From: Bacillus infantis NRRL B-14911
GTDB taxonomy: Bacteria; Bacillota; Bacilli; Bacillales; Cytobacillaceae
NCBI RefSeq assembly: GCF_000473245.1
Contig: NC_022524.1
Location: 2,814,501-2,878,500, forward strand
Length of the DNA: 64,000 nucleotides
Direction: 5' to 3'
This document shows, piece by piece, positions 1 to 8,972 of the stretch; position 1 is the stretch's first letter; each line of letters opens with the position of its first letter. A program made the translations under genes and the position numbers. The notes below the pieces were generated by a model. That model had not been told where the DNA came from. It did not search any database and saw only the letters and a list, made by a program, of their open reading frames with translations.

Positions 1-875
1 CCGAAATAAGGGACTTCCTGATATTCCTCGTTTTCTTTTTCCTGGGCAAGTGCATCTGTCGGAAGTGTCTGGATCAGATCAAGTTCACCAGTTTTATACA
101 TCTGATAGTATGTGGTTGCATCATTGACCATTTTCCAGGTAACCTTCTCAAGACTTACCGTCTTGTTATCCCAATAGTTCTCGTTCTTTTCTGCGACGGC
201 TTCGCTGTCATGCTTCCATGAAGTAAATTTGAACGGTCCGTTGCTCACATATCCTTCAGCATCGGCAGCCCAATTTTTGTTTCCTTCAGCAAGCTCTTGC
301 TTAACCGGATAGAAAGTCCACATTGTCAGGAGCTCATCGAAATATCCCAGCGGCGCATTCAGCTCTACGATAAGTGTTTTGTCATCCTTAGCTGTGACGC
401 CGACTTCTTCTGCGCTTCCATTTCCTTTGTTATAGTCCTCTGCACCTTTAAGATAATAAAGATAAAATGCAAAGGAACTGCCTGTGTCAGGATTCAGAAC
501 GCGTTTCCATGCGTATTCGAAATCACCGGCTGTGACTGGTGTCCCGTCTGACCATTTCGCATCATCACGCAGGGTGAAAGTGTATGTTTTTCCATCATCA
601 GATACTTGGGCGTCCTTCGCTGTGCCAAGTACCGGCTTGCCATCCTTGTCCTTTGTATAAAGGCCTTCAAAAATATGATCCAGAATCCAGCCTGATGTTG
701 TATCTGTTGCAAGAGCCGGATCCAAATCTGGCGGCTCGCTCATTGCATTCAGCACAATCTCCTGTTTAACATCTTCCCCGCTTCCGCTGCCGGAAGCTCC
801 TTCACCGCCGCTGCAGCCCGCTAAAGCTGAAGAGACAAAAAGGGCTGCGGCAATGCCTGATAGCCATTTCTTCAT
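1..875 (-). CDS. dppE: Dipeptide/oligopeptide ABC transporter substrate-binding lipoprotein (3' end off window)
   Basis: Extracellular solute-binding lipoprotein (family 5) that would deliver peptides to the Dpp permease encoded just upstream. Only the first 291 codons lie in the window. The ATG at 875 follows a GAGAGGGG ribosome site. A signal peptide of about 20 residues ends in the lipobox LAGC with Cys21 as lipidation site, followed by a Gly/Ser-rich linker. Family-5 motifs are readable, including FEGLY, KWSDGTPVTAGDFEYAWKR, SNGPFKF and YWDNKTV. It is the last gene of a co-oriented dpp cluster, 65 bp after the second ATPase gene, and the only binding protein there. In B. subtilis the equivalent is DppE. 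Peptide length preference cannot be read from this half. Confidence 0.9.
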   Translation of the reverse strand, partial: MKKWLSGIAAALFVSSALAGCSGGEGASGSGSGEDVKQEIVLNAMSEPPDLDPALATDTTSGWILDHIFEGLYTKDKDGKPVLGTAKDAQVSDDGKTYTFTLRDDAKWSDGTPVTAGDFEYAWKRVLNPDTGSSFAFYLYYLKGAEDYNKGNGSAEEVGVTAKDDKTLIVELNAPLGYFDELLTMWTFYPVKQELAEGNKNWAADAEGYVSNGPFKFTSWKHDSEAVAEKNENYWDNKTVSLEKVTWKMVNDATTYYQMYKTGELDLIQTLPTDALAQEKENEEYQEVPYF

Positions 876-940
876 ATTCCATTCCCCTCTCATCTAATTT
901 ATTTATCTTATCCTCTCTCAATCCTGCAAAGAGGTGAAGA

Positions 941-1897
941 TCAAATGTTGTACAAGTGGCAGGCTGTCCAGTGGCCAGGCTTTACTTCCTTCCATTCCGG
1001 CACTTTCTGGGCACAGATGTCCATTGCGTGCGGACAGCGCGTCCGGAAACGGCAGCCGCTCGGCGGATTAACCGGACTTGGAGGATCACCCTGAAGTGTG
1101 ATGCGCTCCCTCTTTGCAGCGGCAGGGTTTGCCACCGGGATTGCCGAAAGAAGAGCCTGTGTGTATGGATGGAGCGGTTCGGCAAAAAGCTCGCGGCTCT
1201 CGGCCAGCTCCATCATCTTCCCAAGATACATGACACCGATCCGGTCGCTGATATGCTTGACCATCCCCAGGTCATGGGCGATGAATAAATATGTCAGCCC
1301 CTGCTCCTTTTTCAGGTCCTCCAGAAGATTGATAACCTGTGCCTGGATACTGACATCAAGCGCCGAGATCGGCTCATCGGCAACAATGAATTTCGGGTCG
1401 ACAGCAAGCGCCCTGGCAATGCCGATGCGCTGGCGCTGCCCGCCGCTGAACTCATGGGGATAACGTTTGGCATGTTCCGGGCGCAGGCCTACCCTTTCAA
1501 GAAGGTCATAAATCCTTTCCTGGCGCTCTTTTCCCTTGGCCAGTTTGTGGGCATCCATGCCTTCGGCGATAATATCGCCGACTCTCATACGCGGATTAAG
1601 GGAAGCATGGGGATCCTGGAAAATGATCTGCATTTCCCTGTTGACCGCCTGCATCGCCTTTTTATCAAGCGACTCTACGTCCCTGCCGTTATAAATGATT
1701 TTCCCCTCTGTTGGCTTCTGAAGTCCGACGATGGTTTTGCCGAGCGTTGATTTTCCGCTTCCGCTTTCACCGACAAGGCCGAAGGTTTCGCCTTTTTTTA
1801 TGGAAATCGTAATATCATCGACTGACTTTACCGTCTGGTCTTTTTTAATTTTGAAATATTTTTTCATAGCTTCTATTTCTAAAAGTGTTTCAGCCAT
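941..1897 (-). CDS. dppF: Dipeptide ABC transporter ATP-binding protein, second ATPase (DppF/OppF type)
   Basis: Cytoplasmic ATPase that pairs with DppD to power the DppBC permease. In the 318-residue form, Walker A GESGSGKST is at about 43-51, the signature SGGQRQRIGIAR at 151-162 and Walker B with DEPISALD at about 174-181. The C-terminal Cys-containing OppF-type tail (TRCPHA) is present. An ATG two codons upstream (1903) would overlap dppD by 4 bp. The ATG at 1897 is preferred because AGGGAGG lies about 8 bp before it and too close to the first one. Length is normal for the family. Confidence 0.93.
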   Translation of the reverse strand: MAETLLEIEAMKKYFKIKKDQTVKSVDDITISIKKGETFGLVGESGSGKSTLGKTIVGLQKPTEGKIIYNGRDVESLDKKAMQAVNREMQIIFQDPHASLNPRMRVGDIIAEGMDAHKLAKGKERQERIYDLLERVGLRPEHAKRYPHEFSGGQRQRIGIARALAVDPKFIVADEPISALDVSIQAQVINLLEDLKKEQGLTYLFIAHDLGMVKHISDRIGVMYLGKMMELAESRELFAEPLHPYTQALLSAIPVANPAAAKRERITLQGDPPSPVNPPSGCRFRTRCPHAMDICAQKVPEWKEVKPGHWTACHLYNI

Positions 1898-1899
1898 TT

Positions 1900-2913
1900 T
1901 CATTCCCTCCCTGCTGCAACGAAGTCTTCGGCCTTAGGGGCCCTTGGGTCATTCAGCCAGCATTTGGCCTGATGCCCATTTTCCTCTCCAAATGCTGGCG
2001 GCATTTGCTGCAGGCAGATTTCCATTGCATATTTGCATCTTGGTGCAAAAGGACATCCCTTTGGAGGCGAAAATAAATCCGGCGGGGAGCCTTCAATCGG
2101 CACGAGCCTTTTCTTATCAGGAGAGTCTGTGTCCGGAATCGACTCAAGAAGTCCCCAGGTGTAGGGATGCTTAGGATTCTCGAAAATTTCAGCGACAGTC
2201 CCGCTCTCGATCATCATCCCTGCATACATGACAATCACACGCTGGGCCGTTTCAGCGACCACTCCCAAATCATGCGTGATTAATATAATAGAAGTATTTG
2301 TTTTTTTCTGCAGATCCTTCATCAGATCCAGCACCTGGGCCTGGATCGTTACATCAAGTGCAGTGGTAGGCTCATCTGCGATCAGAAGCTCCGGATTGCA
2401 GGCAAGGGCAATGGCTATCATGGCACGCTGCCTCATCCCCCCGCTGAATTCGTGCGGATACTGGCTGTACCGCTCTTCAGGATTTGGGATGCCGACGAGT
2501 TTGATCATCTCGATTGCCTTTTCTTTTGCTTCTGTTTTTCCCAGCTTTTGATGGATGAGAAGGCCTTCTTCTATCTGCTTGCCTATTTTCATTGTCGGAT
2601 TTAAGGAAGTCATTGGATCCTGGAAGACCATGCTGATCTTCGAGCCTTTGATTTTTTGCATTTCCCTTTTGGAGATTTTCAGCAAATCCTTATCCTGAAA
2701 AAGTACTTGCCCATTCTTTACTTTTCCGGGAGGAGTGGGTATCAGCCCCATGATCGTCTGGACAGTCACGCTTTTTCCGCTTCCGCTTTCTCCTACGATT
2801 GCCAGTACCTCGCCTTTATCGATATGAAAGGAAACGTCCCGGACTGCCTTTACCTCTCCTCCGTATGTCTTGAAATTAACTTCGAGGTTTTTCACTTCCA
2901 GTAAATGGCTCAT
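1900..2913 (-). CDS. dppD: Dipeptide ABC transporter ATP-binding protein DppD
   Basis: First of two ATPases of the peptide importer, 337 residues, cytoplasmic. Walker A GESGSGKS is at 41-48, the signature SGGMRQRAMIAIA in the middle and Walker B LLIADEPTTALD follows. The C-terminus carries the Cys-rich oligopeptide-transporter tail (CPFAPRCKYAMEIC). It lies 12 bp downstream of dppC and abuts the second ATPase gene, so the genes are very likely co-translated. Two different ATPases per transporter are normal for the Opp/Dpp/App family; the order B-C-D-F supports assignment to one complex. Confidence 0.93.
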   Translation of the reverse strand: MSHLLEVKNLEVNFKTYGGEVKAVRDVSFHIDKGEVLAIVGESGSGKSVTVQTIMGLIPTPPGKVKNGQVLFQDKDLLKISKREMQKIKGSKISMVFQDPMTSLNPTMKIGKQIEEGLLIHQKLGKTEAKEKAIEMIKLVGIPNPEERYSQYPHEFSGGMRQRAMIAIALACNPELLIADEPTTALDVTIQAQVLDLMKDLQKKTNTSIILITHDLGVVAETAQRVIVMYAGMMIESGTVAEIFENPKHPYTWGLLESIPDTDSPDKKRLVPIEGSPPDLFSPPKGCPFAPRCKYAMEICLQQMPPAFGEENGHQAKCWLNDPRAPKAEDFVAAGRE

Positions 2914-2925
2914 CTGTCATGCCTC

Positions 2926-3870
2926 CTATTTCCGTACTCTTGGATCCAGCGCGTCCTGAAGTCCGTCACCGAATGCATTGAATGCAAACATTGTCAGGGA
3001 AATCATCAGCCCCGGGAAAAACAGCCTCCACCATTGTCCGCTCAGGATGACACCCAATGCATCATTGGCCATCGTCCCCCAGCTTGCAAATGGGGCTTGA
3101 ACACCCAATCCAAGGAAGCTGAGAAAAGATTCGGCAAAGATGGCCTGCGGGATTGTAAATGTCAGATTGACGATTATGATGCCCATCGTATTTGGCAGCA
3201 GATGGCGCATGATGATTTTCCCGTGGGAGGTCCCCAATTTTTCTGCTGCCATGACATATTCCTGTGACTTCAGCTGAAGGATCTGACCCCTGATGATCCT
3301 GGCCATCCCGACCCAGCCTGTGACAGACAGGGCAATGATAATGGTTGTGACGCCAGGTTCCATGATGACCATAAGCAGGATGACGACGAGCAGATAAGGG
3401 ATGCCGTAAAGAATCTCAACAAGCCTCATAAGCAGGCTGTCCACCCGGTCTCCGAACTTCCCTCTCCCGGCCATATAGCCGCTGATCCCGCCTACCGCTA
3501 CACCGAGGATCAGGTCGATGATGGCTGCGGCAAAACCGATAGTCAAGGACACCCTTGCTCCGTACCAGGTACGCGTCCACATATCCCTCCCCAGATCATC
3601 TGTCCCGAACCAATGCTCTGAAGATGGGGCAAGATTGCCTTTAGTCAGATCCTGGTCAGAAGGGCTGTACGGGACAAATGATGGTCCGAAAGCCGCAAGG
3701 AGGATGATAACCAAAAGGAGGCTGAAGCCAAGCAATGCCAATTTATTTCTTACAATATTCAGTGCCGTTTCCTTCCAGACGCTCAAGGACGGCCTCTGGA
3801 TTTCATCATGGCTCTTTTTATCGGGCGATACAGGCCTGAACAGGAGCTCTTCTGATTGTTTCGGCTGCAT
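2926..3870 (-). CDS. dppC: Dipeptide ABC transporter permease DppC
   Basis: Inner permease subunit, 314 residues. A hydrophilic N-terminus of about 30 residues precedes the first membrane helix, followed by the OppC N-terminal motif (HWFGTDDLGRDMWTR) and five further hydrophobic segments typical of the BPD_transp_1 fold. The EAA-like loop (AAEKLGTSHGKIIMRHLLPN), where the ATPases dock, is clearly readable. The gene starts 2 bp after the dppB stop, which indicates tight coupling. Substrate (dipeptide rather than longer oligopeptide) is inferred from the adjacent dppA. Confidence 0.93.
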   Translation of the reverse strand: MQPKQSEELLFRPVSPDKKSHDEIQRPSLSVWKETALNIVRNKLALLGFSLLLVIILLAAFGPSFVPYSPSDQDLTKGNLAPSSEHWFGTDDLGRDMWTRTWYGARVSLTIGFAAAIIDLILGVAVGGISGYMAGRGKFGDRVDSLLMRLVEILYGIPYLLVVILLMVIMEPGVTTIIIALSVTGWVGMARIIRGQILQLKSQEYVMAAEKLGTSHGKIIMRHLLPNTMGIIIVNLTFTIPQAIFAESFLSFLGLGVQAPFASWGTMANDALGVILSGQWWRLFFPGLMISLTMFAFNAFGDGLQDALDPRVRK

Positions 3871-3872
3871 GT

Positions 3873-4799
3873 TTATTCCCCTCCGCTCGATAGTTTTATT
3901 CGTGGGTCGATCAGCCTGTAGGAAATATCAATTAAAAACAGGGTGATGACAAGAATGGCGCTGAAGAAAATTGTTGTCCCCAGGATAACGGGATAATCCC
4001 TGTTGAAGATACTGTCAACGAAATAGCGGCCGATTCCAGGTATGGCAAAGATTTTTTCAATAACAAAGGTACCGGTGATCAGCGCAACAAATAGTGGGCC
4101 GATAAAGGAAACGACCGGCATGATGGCATTCCGGATACCGTGCTTAAGTACAAGCTGGAACGTGGAAAGCCCCTTTGCATTGGCGGTCTTTATATAGTTC
4201 TGGTTCATGACCTCAAGCATGCTCGAACGCATGAATCTTGCGATGACTGCAAGCGGGGTCGCAGCCAGTGCGAGTGACGGGAGGATTGTATGCTGCCATG
4301 TTCCCCATGAAGCAACAGGCAGCAGCCTCCAATCCACCGCAAAATATTTAATCAGGAGCGGCGCCAGGATGAAGCTTGGGACAGAGATGCCGATGATGGC
4401 AACCATCATGCTCGCATAATCAATGAACCTATTATGATTCAGTGCCGCTATGATCCCAAGCGACAGCCCGAATATCAAAGCGATTGTGATGGACTGAATA
4501 CCCAGGAGTGCTGAAGCCGGCGCTCCTTCTGCGATGATTGAATTGACGCTCCTCGTTTCCGACTGGATGGACGGTCCAAGGTCACCTATCGCAAGATTTT
4601 TCATAAACAGAGCATATTGTACAGGCAGCGGTTCATCCAAATTGTATTTGGCCCTGATATTCTGGAGAACTTCCTCAGGCAGCACATCGCCGTCTGAAGC
4701 AAATGGATCCCCGGGTATGAATTTCATTATGACGAATGTCAGTGTAGCGATTACCCAAATCGTTAAGAGCATGATGAGGAATCGTTTGACTATGTACAT
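3873..4799 (-). CDS. dppB: Dipeptide ABC transporter permease DppB
   Basis: Membrane permease, 308 residues, forming the channel with DppC. It has an N-terminal membrane helix (about residues 8-28), an extracytoplasmic region (EEVLQNIRAKYNLDEPLPVQY) typical of DppB/OppB, and five C-terminal helices with the ATPase-contact motif (TANAKGLSTFQLVLKHGIRN). GAGGTGA precedes the ATG at 4799. It lies 48 bp downstream of dppA on the same strand, the same order as the B. subtilis dpp operon (A-B-C-D-E). Confidence 0.93.
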   Translation of the reverse strand: MYIVKRFLIMLLTIWVIATLTFVIMKFIPGDPFASDGDVLPEEVLQNIRAKYNLDEPLPVQYALFMKNLAIGDLGPSIQSETRSVNSIIAEGAPASALLGIQSITIALIFGLSLGIIAALNHNRFIDYASMMVAIIGISVPSFILAPLLIKYFAVDWRLLPVASWGTWQHTILPSLALAATPLAVIARFMRSSMLEVMNQNYIKTANAKGLSTFQLVLKHGIRNAIMPVVSFIGPLFVALITGTFVIEKIFAIPGIGRYFVDSIFNRDYPVILGTTIFFSAILVITLFLIDISYRLIDPRIKLSSGGE

Positions 4800-4847
4800 T
4801 TGCTCACCTCCACAGCATTGAAGGAGCAGTAGAGCTCCTTTTTCTTT

Positions 4848-5696
4848 TTACGCATTTACCTGGCCCAGGACTCCATTGGTAGCAGTCATTGCTATGATGA
4901 CGCAGCCCCACATATGCTTATAGGCAGTGACCATATCATCGCAAGTAAACTTGATTCTCTTTGGCCCTATCAATTCAACTGTCGGGAGGGTTGTTGTCAT
5001 TTTTGCCTGCTGCGGCCCCTTCATTTCGATTTCAAATGTTACCGGCCCTTCCGTCTCGACGGCCTGCTGGTCCTTTGCCTTTTTAACGGCTGCCTCAGCC
5101 TTGGCCCTGATTTCTTCTCTTGCTTTCTCAGGATGGATCAGTTCGGCCGCGAACCTGTCAACAGCCCTCTTCGTCACGGCCCCTTCTACATGTGGAAGTG
5201 TTTCCTGCACTTCTTTTACATAAGCGTCATCACCGGAAACAAAGATTGCCGGGACGCCGAATGCTCCTGCCACCATTGTGTTCATTTCTGTTTCACCGAC
5301 AATTTTTCCGTTGATTTTCATTTCGTTCACACAAATGCCTGCAAGTGTATGAGAAATGACTGTCAGATCAGAACCGCCTTCCCTGCCATGGTGGCCGACG
5401 AACATGATTCCGCTGAACGTCCCATCCAGGCCTTCCAGCTGGCACATGACCCGGTTGTTCCCTGAAACAAGGCGGGCACGCGGATCCATTTCTTCAATAA
5501 TGATATTAGACATATTGCCATGGCCGTCTGCCACGACCACTTCCTCTGCCCCTCCATTGAAAGCTCCTTCAATTGCTGCGTTCACATCGGCTGTCATAAG
5601 CTTCCTGAACCGCTGGTATTCTGAGTTTGTTTTTAGCTGCTGGTTTGTCGCTACTCCTGAGATGCCTTCCATGTCTGCCGAAATAAATATCTTCAT
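4848..5696 (-). CDS. dppA: D-aminopeptidase DppA (peptidase M55)
   Basis: Zinc peptidase of family M55 that removes N-terminal D-amino acids from short peptides; in B. subtilis it is the first gene of the dpp operon. The reading frame opens at 5723, but the ATG at 5696 has AGGAGG about 8 bp upstream and gives the usual MKIFISADMEGISG beginning, so 5696 is taken as start (282 residues). Metal and active-site motifs visible are DMEG at 8-11, ADGHGNMSN and FVGHHGREGG. The location ahead of dppBCD points to uptake and hydrolysis of cell-wall-derived D-aminoacyl peptides. A gap of 86 bp separates it from the upstream M42 gene, so it may share that transcript or have its own promoter. Confidence 0.94.
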   Translation of the reverse strand: MKIFISADMEGISGVATNQQLKTNSEYQRFRKLMTADVNAAIEGAFNGGAEEVVVADGHGNMSNIIIEEMDPRARLVSGNNRVMCQLEGLDGTFSGIMFVGHHGREGGSDLTVISHTLAGICVNEMKINGKIVGETEMNTMVAGAFGVPAIFVSGDDAYVKEVQETLPHVEGAVTKRAVDRFAAELIHPEKAREEIRAKAEAAVKKAKDQQAVETEGPVTFEIEMKGPQQAKMTTTLPTVELIGPKRIKFTCDDMVTAYKHMWGCVIIAMTATNGVLGQVNA

Positions 5697-5782
5697 TAAA
5701 TATCCTCCTAAATGAATAATCATTCATTATTTTAATTTTTCAGTCTTTTTAAACTGGGTTTTAGGCAAGTCAGCCTTCCCTC

Positions 5783-6844
5783 TTAAAAAGGGAAGGTCTG
5801 ATCTTCAGTCAGATTCCTGATAAATGCTGTGACAAGATCTTTAGTTGCAATCAGGTCGCCGATATCTGCAACCTCAACAGGTGAGTGTGCATAGCGGGAT
5901 GGAATGGAAAGGACGCCAGTCGGGATTCCCTTATTGGCATAATTGACCGCTCCTCCATCTGTTCCTATGCCCGGAAATACTTCAAGCTGGTACGGAATCT
6001 TGTTTTCTTCAGCCAGTCTTACTAACAGGTCTTTCACCGTCTTATGTACAATCAGGCTGAAATCCATGACCTTGATGCCAGTGCCTCTTCCAAGTCCGAG
6101 GCTTCCATCCATTGTTTCTTCCGGCGTATCACTGACTGCGGTAGTATCAACTGCTATAGCCGCGTCAGCCTGCAGATGCTCAGAAGCTGTTTTTGCCCCC
6201 CTGAGCCCGACTTCCTCCTGGACAGCAAAAAGGAAAATAAGCTCACCGGCAAAGGAACCATCCTTGACCTCTTCCAGAGATTCAAGCAATACAGCGCAGC
6301 CTGCCCTGTCATCCAGTGCCTTGGAGCGCACCCGCTGCTTTTTTTCCGGCCCAAACACCTGGAATTCTGTTCCCCAGGTTACCGGTGTGCCGATCCCGAC
6401 TCCCATTTCTGCTGCTTCCTCAGGTGTAGAAGCGCCAATGTCAATGTACATCTGCGTATGCTTCCTTACCTTCCCAGGGTCGTCAAATTTTGCATAGTGA
6501 GCAGAAATCGTGCCGATCACACCGCTCACTTCCCCTTTGCTTCCCATCACCCTGACAGGCTGGGCAAGCATGATGCGGTCATCATTGCCGCCAAGCTTCT
6601 CGAAGCGGAGAAGGCCGTTTTGTTCAATTTTTTTGACGATAAATCCCACTTCATCGATATGGGCTGTCAAAACAATTGTTGGACCCGGTTTGTCCCCTTT
6701 TTTCCTGGCAATCACATTGCCGATCGGATCAATGGTGACGGAATCCGTTTTATCTTCAAGGTATTCTTTTAAAAAATAGGACACAGAATGCTCGTACCCG
6801 CATGGACCGGATAGTGACGTCAACTTTTTTAAAATCTCCAGCAT
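5783..6844 (-). CDS. M42 family glutamyl/leucyl-type metallo-aminopeptidase
   Basis: Cytoplasmic dinuclear-metal aminopeptidase of family M42, 353 residues, the usual length. Metal-binding motifs in order are TAHIDEVGF, SKALDDRAGC, AVQEEVGLRGA with the catalytic Glu pair, AVDTT, and SRYAHSPVE near the C-terminus. The family forms large tetrahedral oligomers that trim short peptides. It lies between an Lrp-type regulator (26 bp upstream) and dppA, so its likely job is to finish degradation of peptides imported by Dpp. Exact specificity (Glu, Leu or Lys) cannot be decided from sequence. A hairpin overlaps its stop codon but has no T tract. Confidence 0.92.
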   Translation of the reverse strand: MLEILKKLTSLSGPCGYEHSVSYFLKEYLEDKTDSVTIDPIGNVIARKKGDKPGPTIVLTAHIDEVGFIVKKIEQNGLLRFEKLGGNDDRIMLAQPVRVMGSKGEVSGVIGTISAHYAKFDDPGKVRKHTQMYIDIGASTPEEAAEMGVGIGTPVTWGTEFQVFGPEKKQRVRSKALDDRAGCAVLLESLEEVKDGSFAGELIFLFAVQEEVGLRGAKTASEHLQADAAIAVDTTAVSDTPEETMDGSLGLGRGTGIKVMDFSLIVHKTVKDLLVRLAEENKIPYQLEVFPGIGTDGGAVNYANKGIPTGVLSIPSRYAHSPVEVADIGDLIATKDLVTAFIRNLTEDQTFPF

Positions 6845-6870
6845 AATATCTCTCCTAATCTATTTGGCTT

Positions 6871-7317
6871 TCAAATGAATTCAAAGGTATTTTTAAACAC
6901 TTCAAGCTGGACAATGCTGTTCACTTCTGTGATATCCTCCAGGCCATTCAGCCTGAGCAGCAGATCTGTTATCTCATCCTGGCTCGGCACCGCAATCTGG
7001 ACTAGAAGCGAATATTGTCCGGATGTCAAGGTAACATACCTGATTTCCCGGAAGGTTTTCAGTTCGTCAATCACTTTATGTATGCTCTGCGGCCTAACTT
7101 TCAGCTGAATGATCGCGCCTGCCTTTAATCCAAGGGCGATTGGGTTCACTACCCCGACCACTTCAAGGATGTGATTGTCAATCAGATTCTTATAGCGCAG
7201 CCTGACTGTTTTTTCGGTCACATTCATTTTGCCGGCGATCTCTGTAAATGACATTCTTCCGTCTTTGGAGAGCAGCTTGATAATACCCCTGTCCAGCTCA
7301 TCAATTTCGTATTTCAT
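6871..7317 (-). CDS. Lrp/AsnC family transcriptional regulator
   Basis: Feast/famine regulator, 148 residues. An N-terminal winged HTH (IIKLLSKDGRMSFTEIAGKMNVTEKTVRLRYKNL, here about residues 12-45) is followed by the AsnC ligand-binding domain. AAAGGAGG precedes the ATG. It is the first gene of the minus-strand set lrp-M42-dppABCDFE and is divergent from the amidohydrolase gene at 7501, so the 183-bp AT-rich gap between them is its most likely operator region. Effector is unknown; amino acids released from peptides would be a reasonable guess. Confidence 0.9.
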   Translation of the reverse strand: MKYEIDELDRGIIKLLSKDGRMSFTEIAGKMNVTEKTVRLRYKNLIDNHILEVVGVVNPIALGLKAGAIIQLKVRPQSIHKVIDELKTFREIRYVTLTSGQYSLLVQIAVPSQDEITDLLLRLNGLEDITEVNSIVQLEVFKNTFEFI

Positions 7318-7453
7318 AAATTACCTCCTTTCGGTATGAGATTTTAATATAAGTAAGAAAAACGGAAAAGCAAATTCAATATATGTACCATTTACAATAT
7401 TTAAAAAATATTTTATTATCGAAAAAAGGAATTAAGGGTAATTATAGAAAAAG

Positions 7454-7468
7454 AATTTTCAGAAATCA
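7454..7468. promoter_or_regulatory. Candidate CodY box upstream of the amidohydrolase
   Basis: AATTTTCAGAAATCA matches the CodY consensus AATTTTCWGAAAATT at 12 of 15 positions, the three mismatches being at the 3' end. It lies about 32 bp before the ATG at 7501 in the divergent lrp/amidohydrolase gap. CodY control of dpp is established in B. subtilis, so a site in this gap would fit. Match by eye only. Confidence 0.45.
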
Positions 7469-7500
7469 ACATTTTTTATTAAAAAAGGAGCGAAAAAATC

Positions 7501-8631
7501 ATGTTAGCGATTACAAACGCAAAAATTTTTGATGGAACAGGGAAAAAATATGAAAATGCCAATCTTCTTATTCAGGACGGGAAAATTCAAAGATTAGGAG
7601 AAGATCTTGAAATCGGGGAAGAATATACAGTCATTGATGCAGCAGGCAAAATTGTCACTCCAGGTTTGATTGACGTACATACTCATCTGGGGGTGCATGA
7701 AGAAGGTGTGGGTAAAGAGGGGCAGGATTTCAATGAAACAAGTGCTGCTGCCACTGCCCAGGTAAGAGCCATCGATGGGATCAACCCGATGGAGAAAGGC
7801 TTTGAGGATGCAAGGCGCTTTGGGATCACTACGGTTCAGGTAATGCCGGGCAGCGCCAATGTCATTGGCGGAGAGATGATCGTCCTGAAAACTGCCGGGC
7901 AAATCATTGATGATATGGTTATCAGAAACCCTTCCGGCCTGAAAGCGGCAACCGGAGAAAACCCGAAAAGATTCCATGGCGGAAAAGGCATCATGCCGAC
8001 TACCAGGATGGGAGTGGCCGCGATTCTGCGCGAAAAATTCATTGAGGCACAAAGCTACATCGAAAACCGCAAAGCCGGAAAAGCAGACAGGAAACTAGAA
8101 CTTGAGAACATTGCTAAGGTGCTTAATAAAGAAATCCCGCTTCGCGTCCATGCGCACCGGGCCGATGACATTATTACCATCTTAAGGCTTAAAAGGGAAT
8201 TCGGCTTTGACCTGACCATCGAGCATTGCACAGAAGGCCACCTGATTGCCCCATTCATTGCCAAACATGATGTCCGGGTTTCCGTTGGCCCGACCATGTC
8301 CTCCCGATCCAAAGTTGAGCTTGCGGATAAAGGCTGGCATACACTTCCTGCCCTTGCAGAAGAGGGAATAGCATTTTCCCTTACCACTGACCACCCTGTC
8401 GTAGGAATCGAGCACCTGATGACCAGCGCCATTCTGGCTGTCAAAAACGGCCTGAGTGAAGAGCAGGCACTAGAAGCGATTACGATTAATGCGGCAAGGC
8501 ATCTCGGAGTCGAGGATCGTGTCGGATCGCTCGAACCTGGCAAGGACGCCGACTTTGTCATCTGGAGCGGGGATCCATTTGACTTGCGTTCCTCCGTTGA
8601 GGAAACTTATATCAACGGGGAGAGAGTCTGA
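7501..8631 (+). CDS. Metal-dependent amidohydrolase (COG1228-like)
   Basis: Amidohydrolase-superfamily enzyme, 376 residues, probably cytoplasmic. The N-terminal beta sandwich is followed by GLIDVHTHLG (first two metal His), RVHAHRADD and TIEHCTEGH (later His ligands), and TTDHPVV, which carries the metal Asp. The C-terminal VGSLEPGKDADFVIWSGDP closes the sandwich as in imidazolonepropionase-like and dihydroorotase-like relatives. AAGGAGCG precedes the ATG. The divergent arrangement with the lrp-M42-dpp set suggests action on an amide or peptide-derived compound, possibly an N-acyl amino acid or cyclic dipeptide; the substrate cannot be named from sequence. Confidence 0.85.
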   Translation: MLAITNAKIFDGTGKKYENANLLIQDGKIQRLGEDLEIGEEYTVIDAAGKIVTPGLIDVHTHLGVHEEGVGKEGQDFNETSAAATAQVRAIDGINPMEKGFEDARRFGITTVQVMPGSANVIGGEMIVLKTAGQIIDDMVIRNPSGLKAATGENPKRFHGGKGIMPTTRMGVAAILREKFIEAQSYIENRKAGKADRKLELENIAKVLNKEIPLRVHAHRADDIITILRLKREFGFDLTIEHCTEGHLIAPFIAKHDVRVSVGPTMSSRSKVELADKGWHTLPALAEEGIAFSLTTDHPVVGIEHLMTSAILAVKNGLSEEQALEAITINAARHLGVEDRVGSLEPGKDADFVIWSGDPFDLRSSVEETYINGERV

Positions 8632-8775
8632 ACCAGGCGGTTAGTCTTTTTTGCCGGCAATTCTGCTGTAGGGTGATTGGCAGGCTGACTGTCCAGAAAT
8701 GGTATCTTCGTATCCAGGAATCTCACAGGCAAATTGGACGGCGCTGCCAAAGGCCCTCCACTAACAGCATTTATT

Positions 8776-8806
8776 AAGCCGATGAATAGAAAACATCGGC
8801 TTTTTT
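8776..8806 (+). terminator. Intrinsic terminator after the amidohydrolase
   Basis: AGCCGATG and CATCGGCT form the stem around a short A-rich loop, followed by six T residues (8801-8806). It lies 145 bp after the amidohydrolase stop. Of the 341-bp gap 8632-8972 only this and the hairpin at 8906 look structured; I saw no gene in the rest. Confidence 0.8.
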
Positions 8807-8905
8807 GCTGGTTCACAATCGGTTCTTTGCCAAAGGTTATGCCGGCAACAAGATTATTTCCCCTTTTGAAAAGCATGCTGTTTTTGTTTCAGCAAACGTC
8901 AAATA

Positions 8906-8939
8906 GCCGCCATACACAGCGATCAACTGTTATGGCGGC
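8906..8939. repeat. Extended hairpin downstream of the OFA transporter gene
   Basis: Nine-base arms GCCGCCATA / TATGGCGGC flank a second possible pairing (ACAG/CTGT), giving a long stem. There is no clear T tract on either strand. It sits 33 bp after the stop of the minus-strand transporter, so it may stabilise or imperfectly terminate that mRNA. Confidence 0.5.
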
Positions 8940-8972
8940 CAGCCTGTCTTCCGCAAAACGCCCTTTTTATAA

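Noticed and set aside
5735-5755. CodY-like sequence upstream of dppA
   Set aside because: Best alignment to AATTTTCWGAAAATT has about five mismatches, too weak to call.
5774-5796. CCTTCCC/GGGAAGG hairpin at the end of the M42 gene
   Set aside because: No T tract on either strand, so not called a terminator; M42 and dppA may be co-transcribed.
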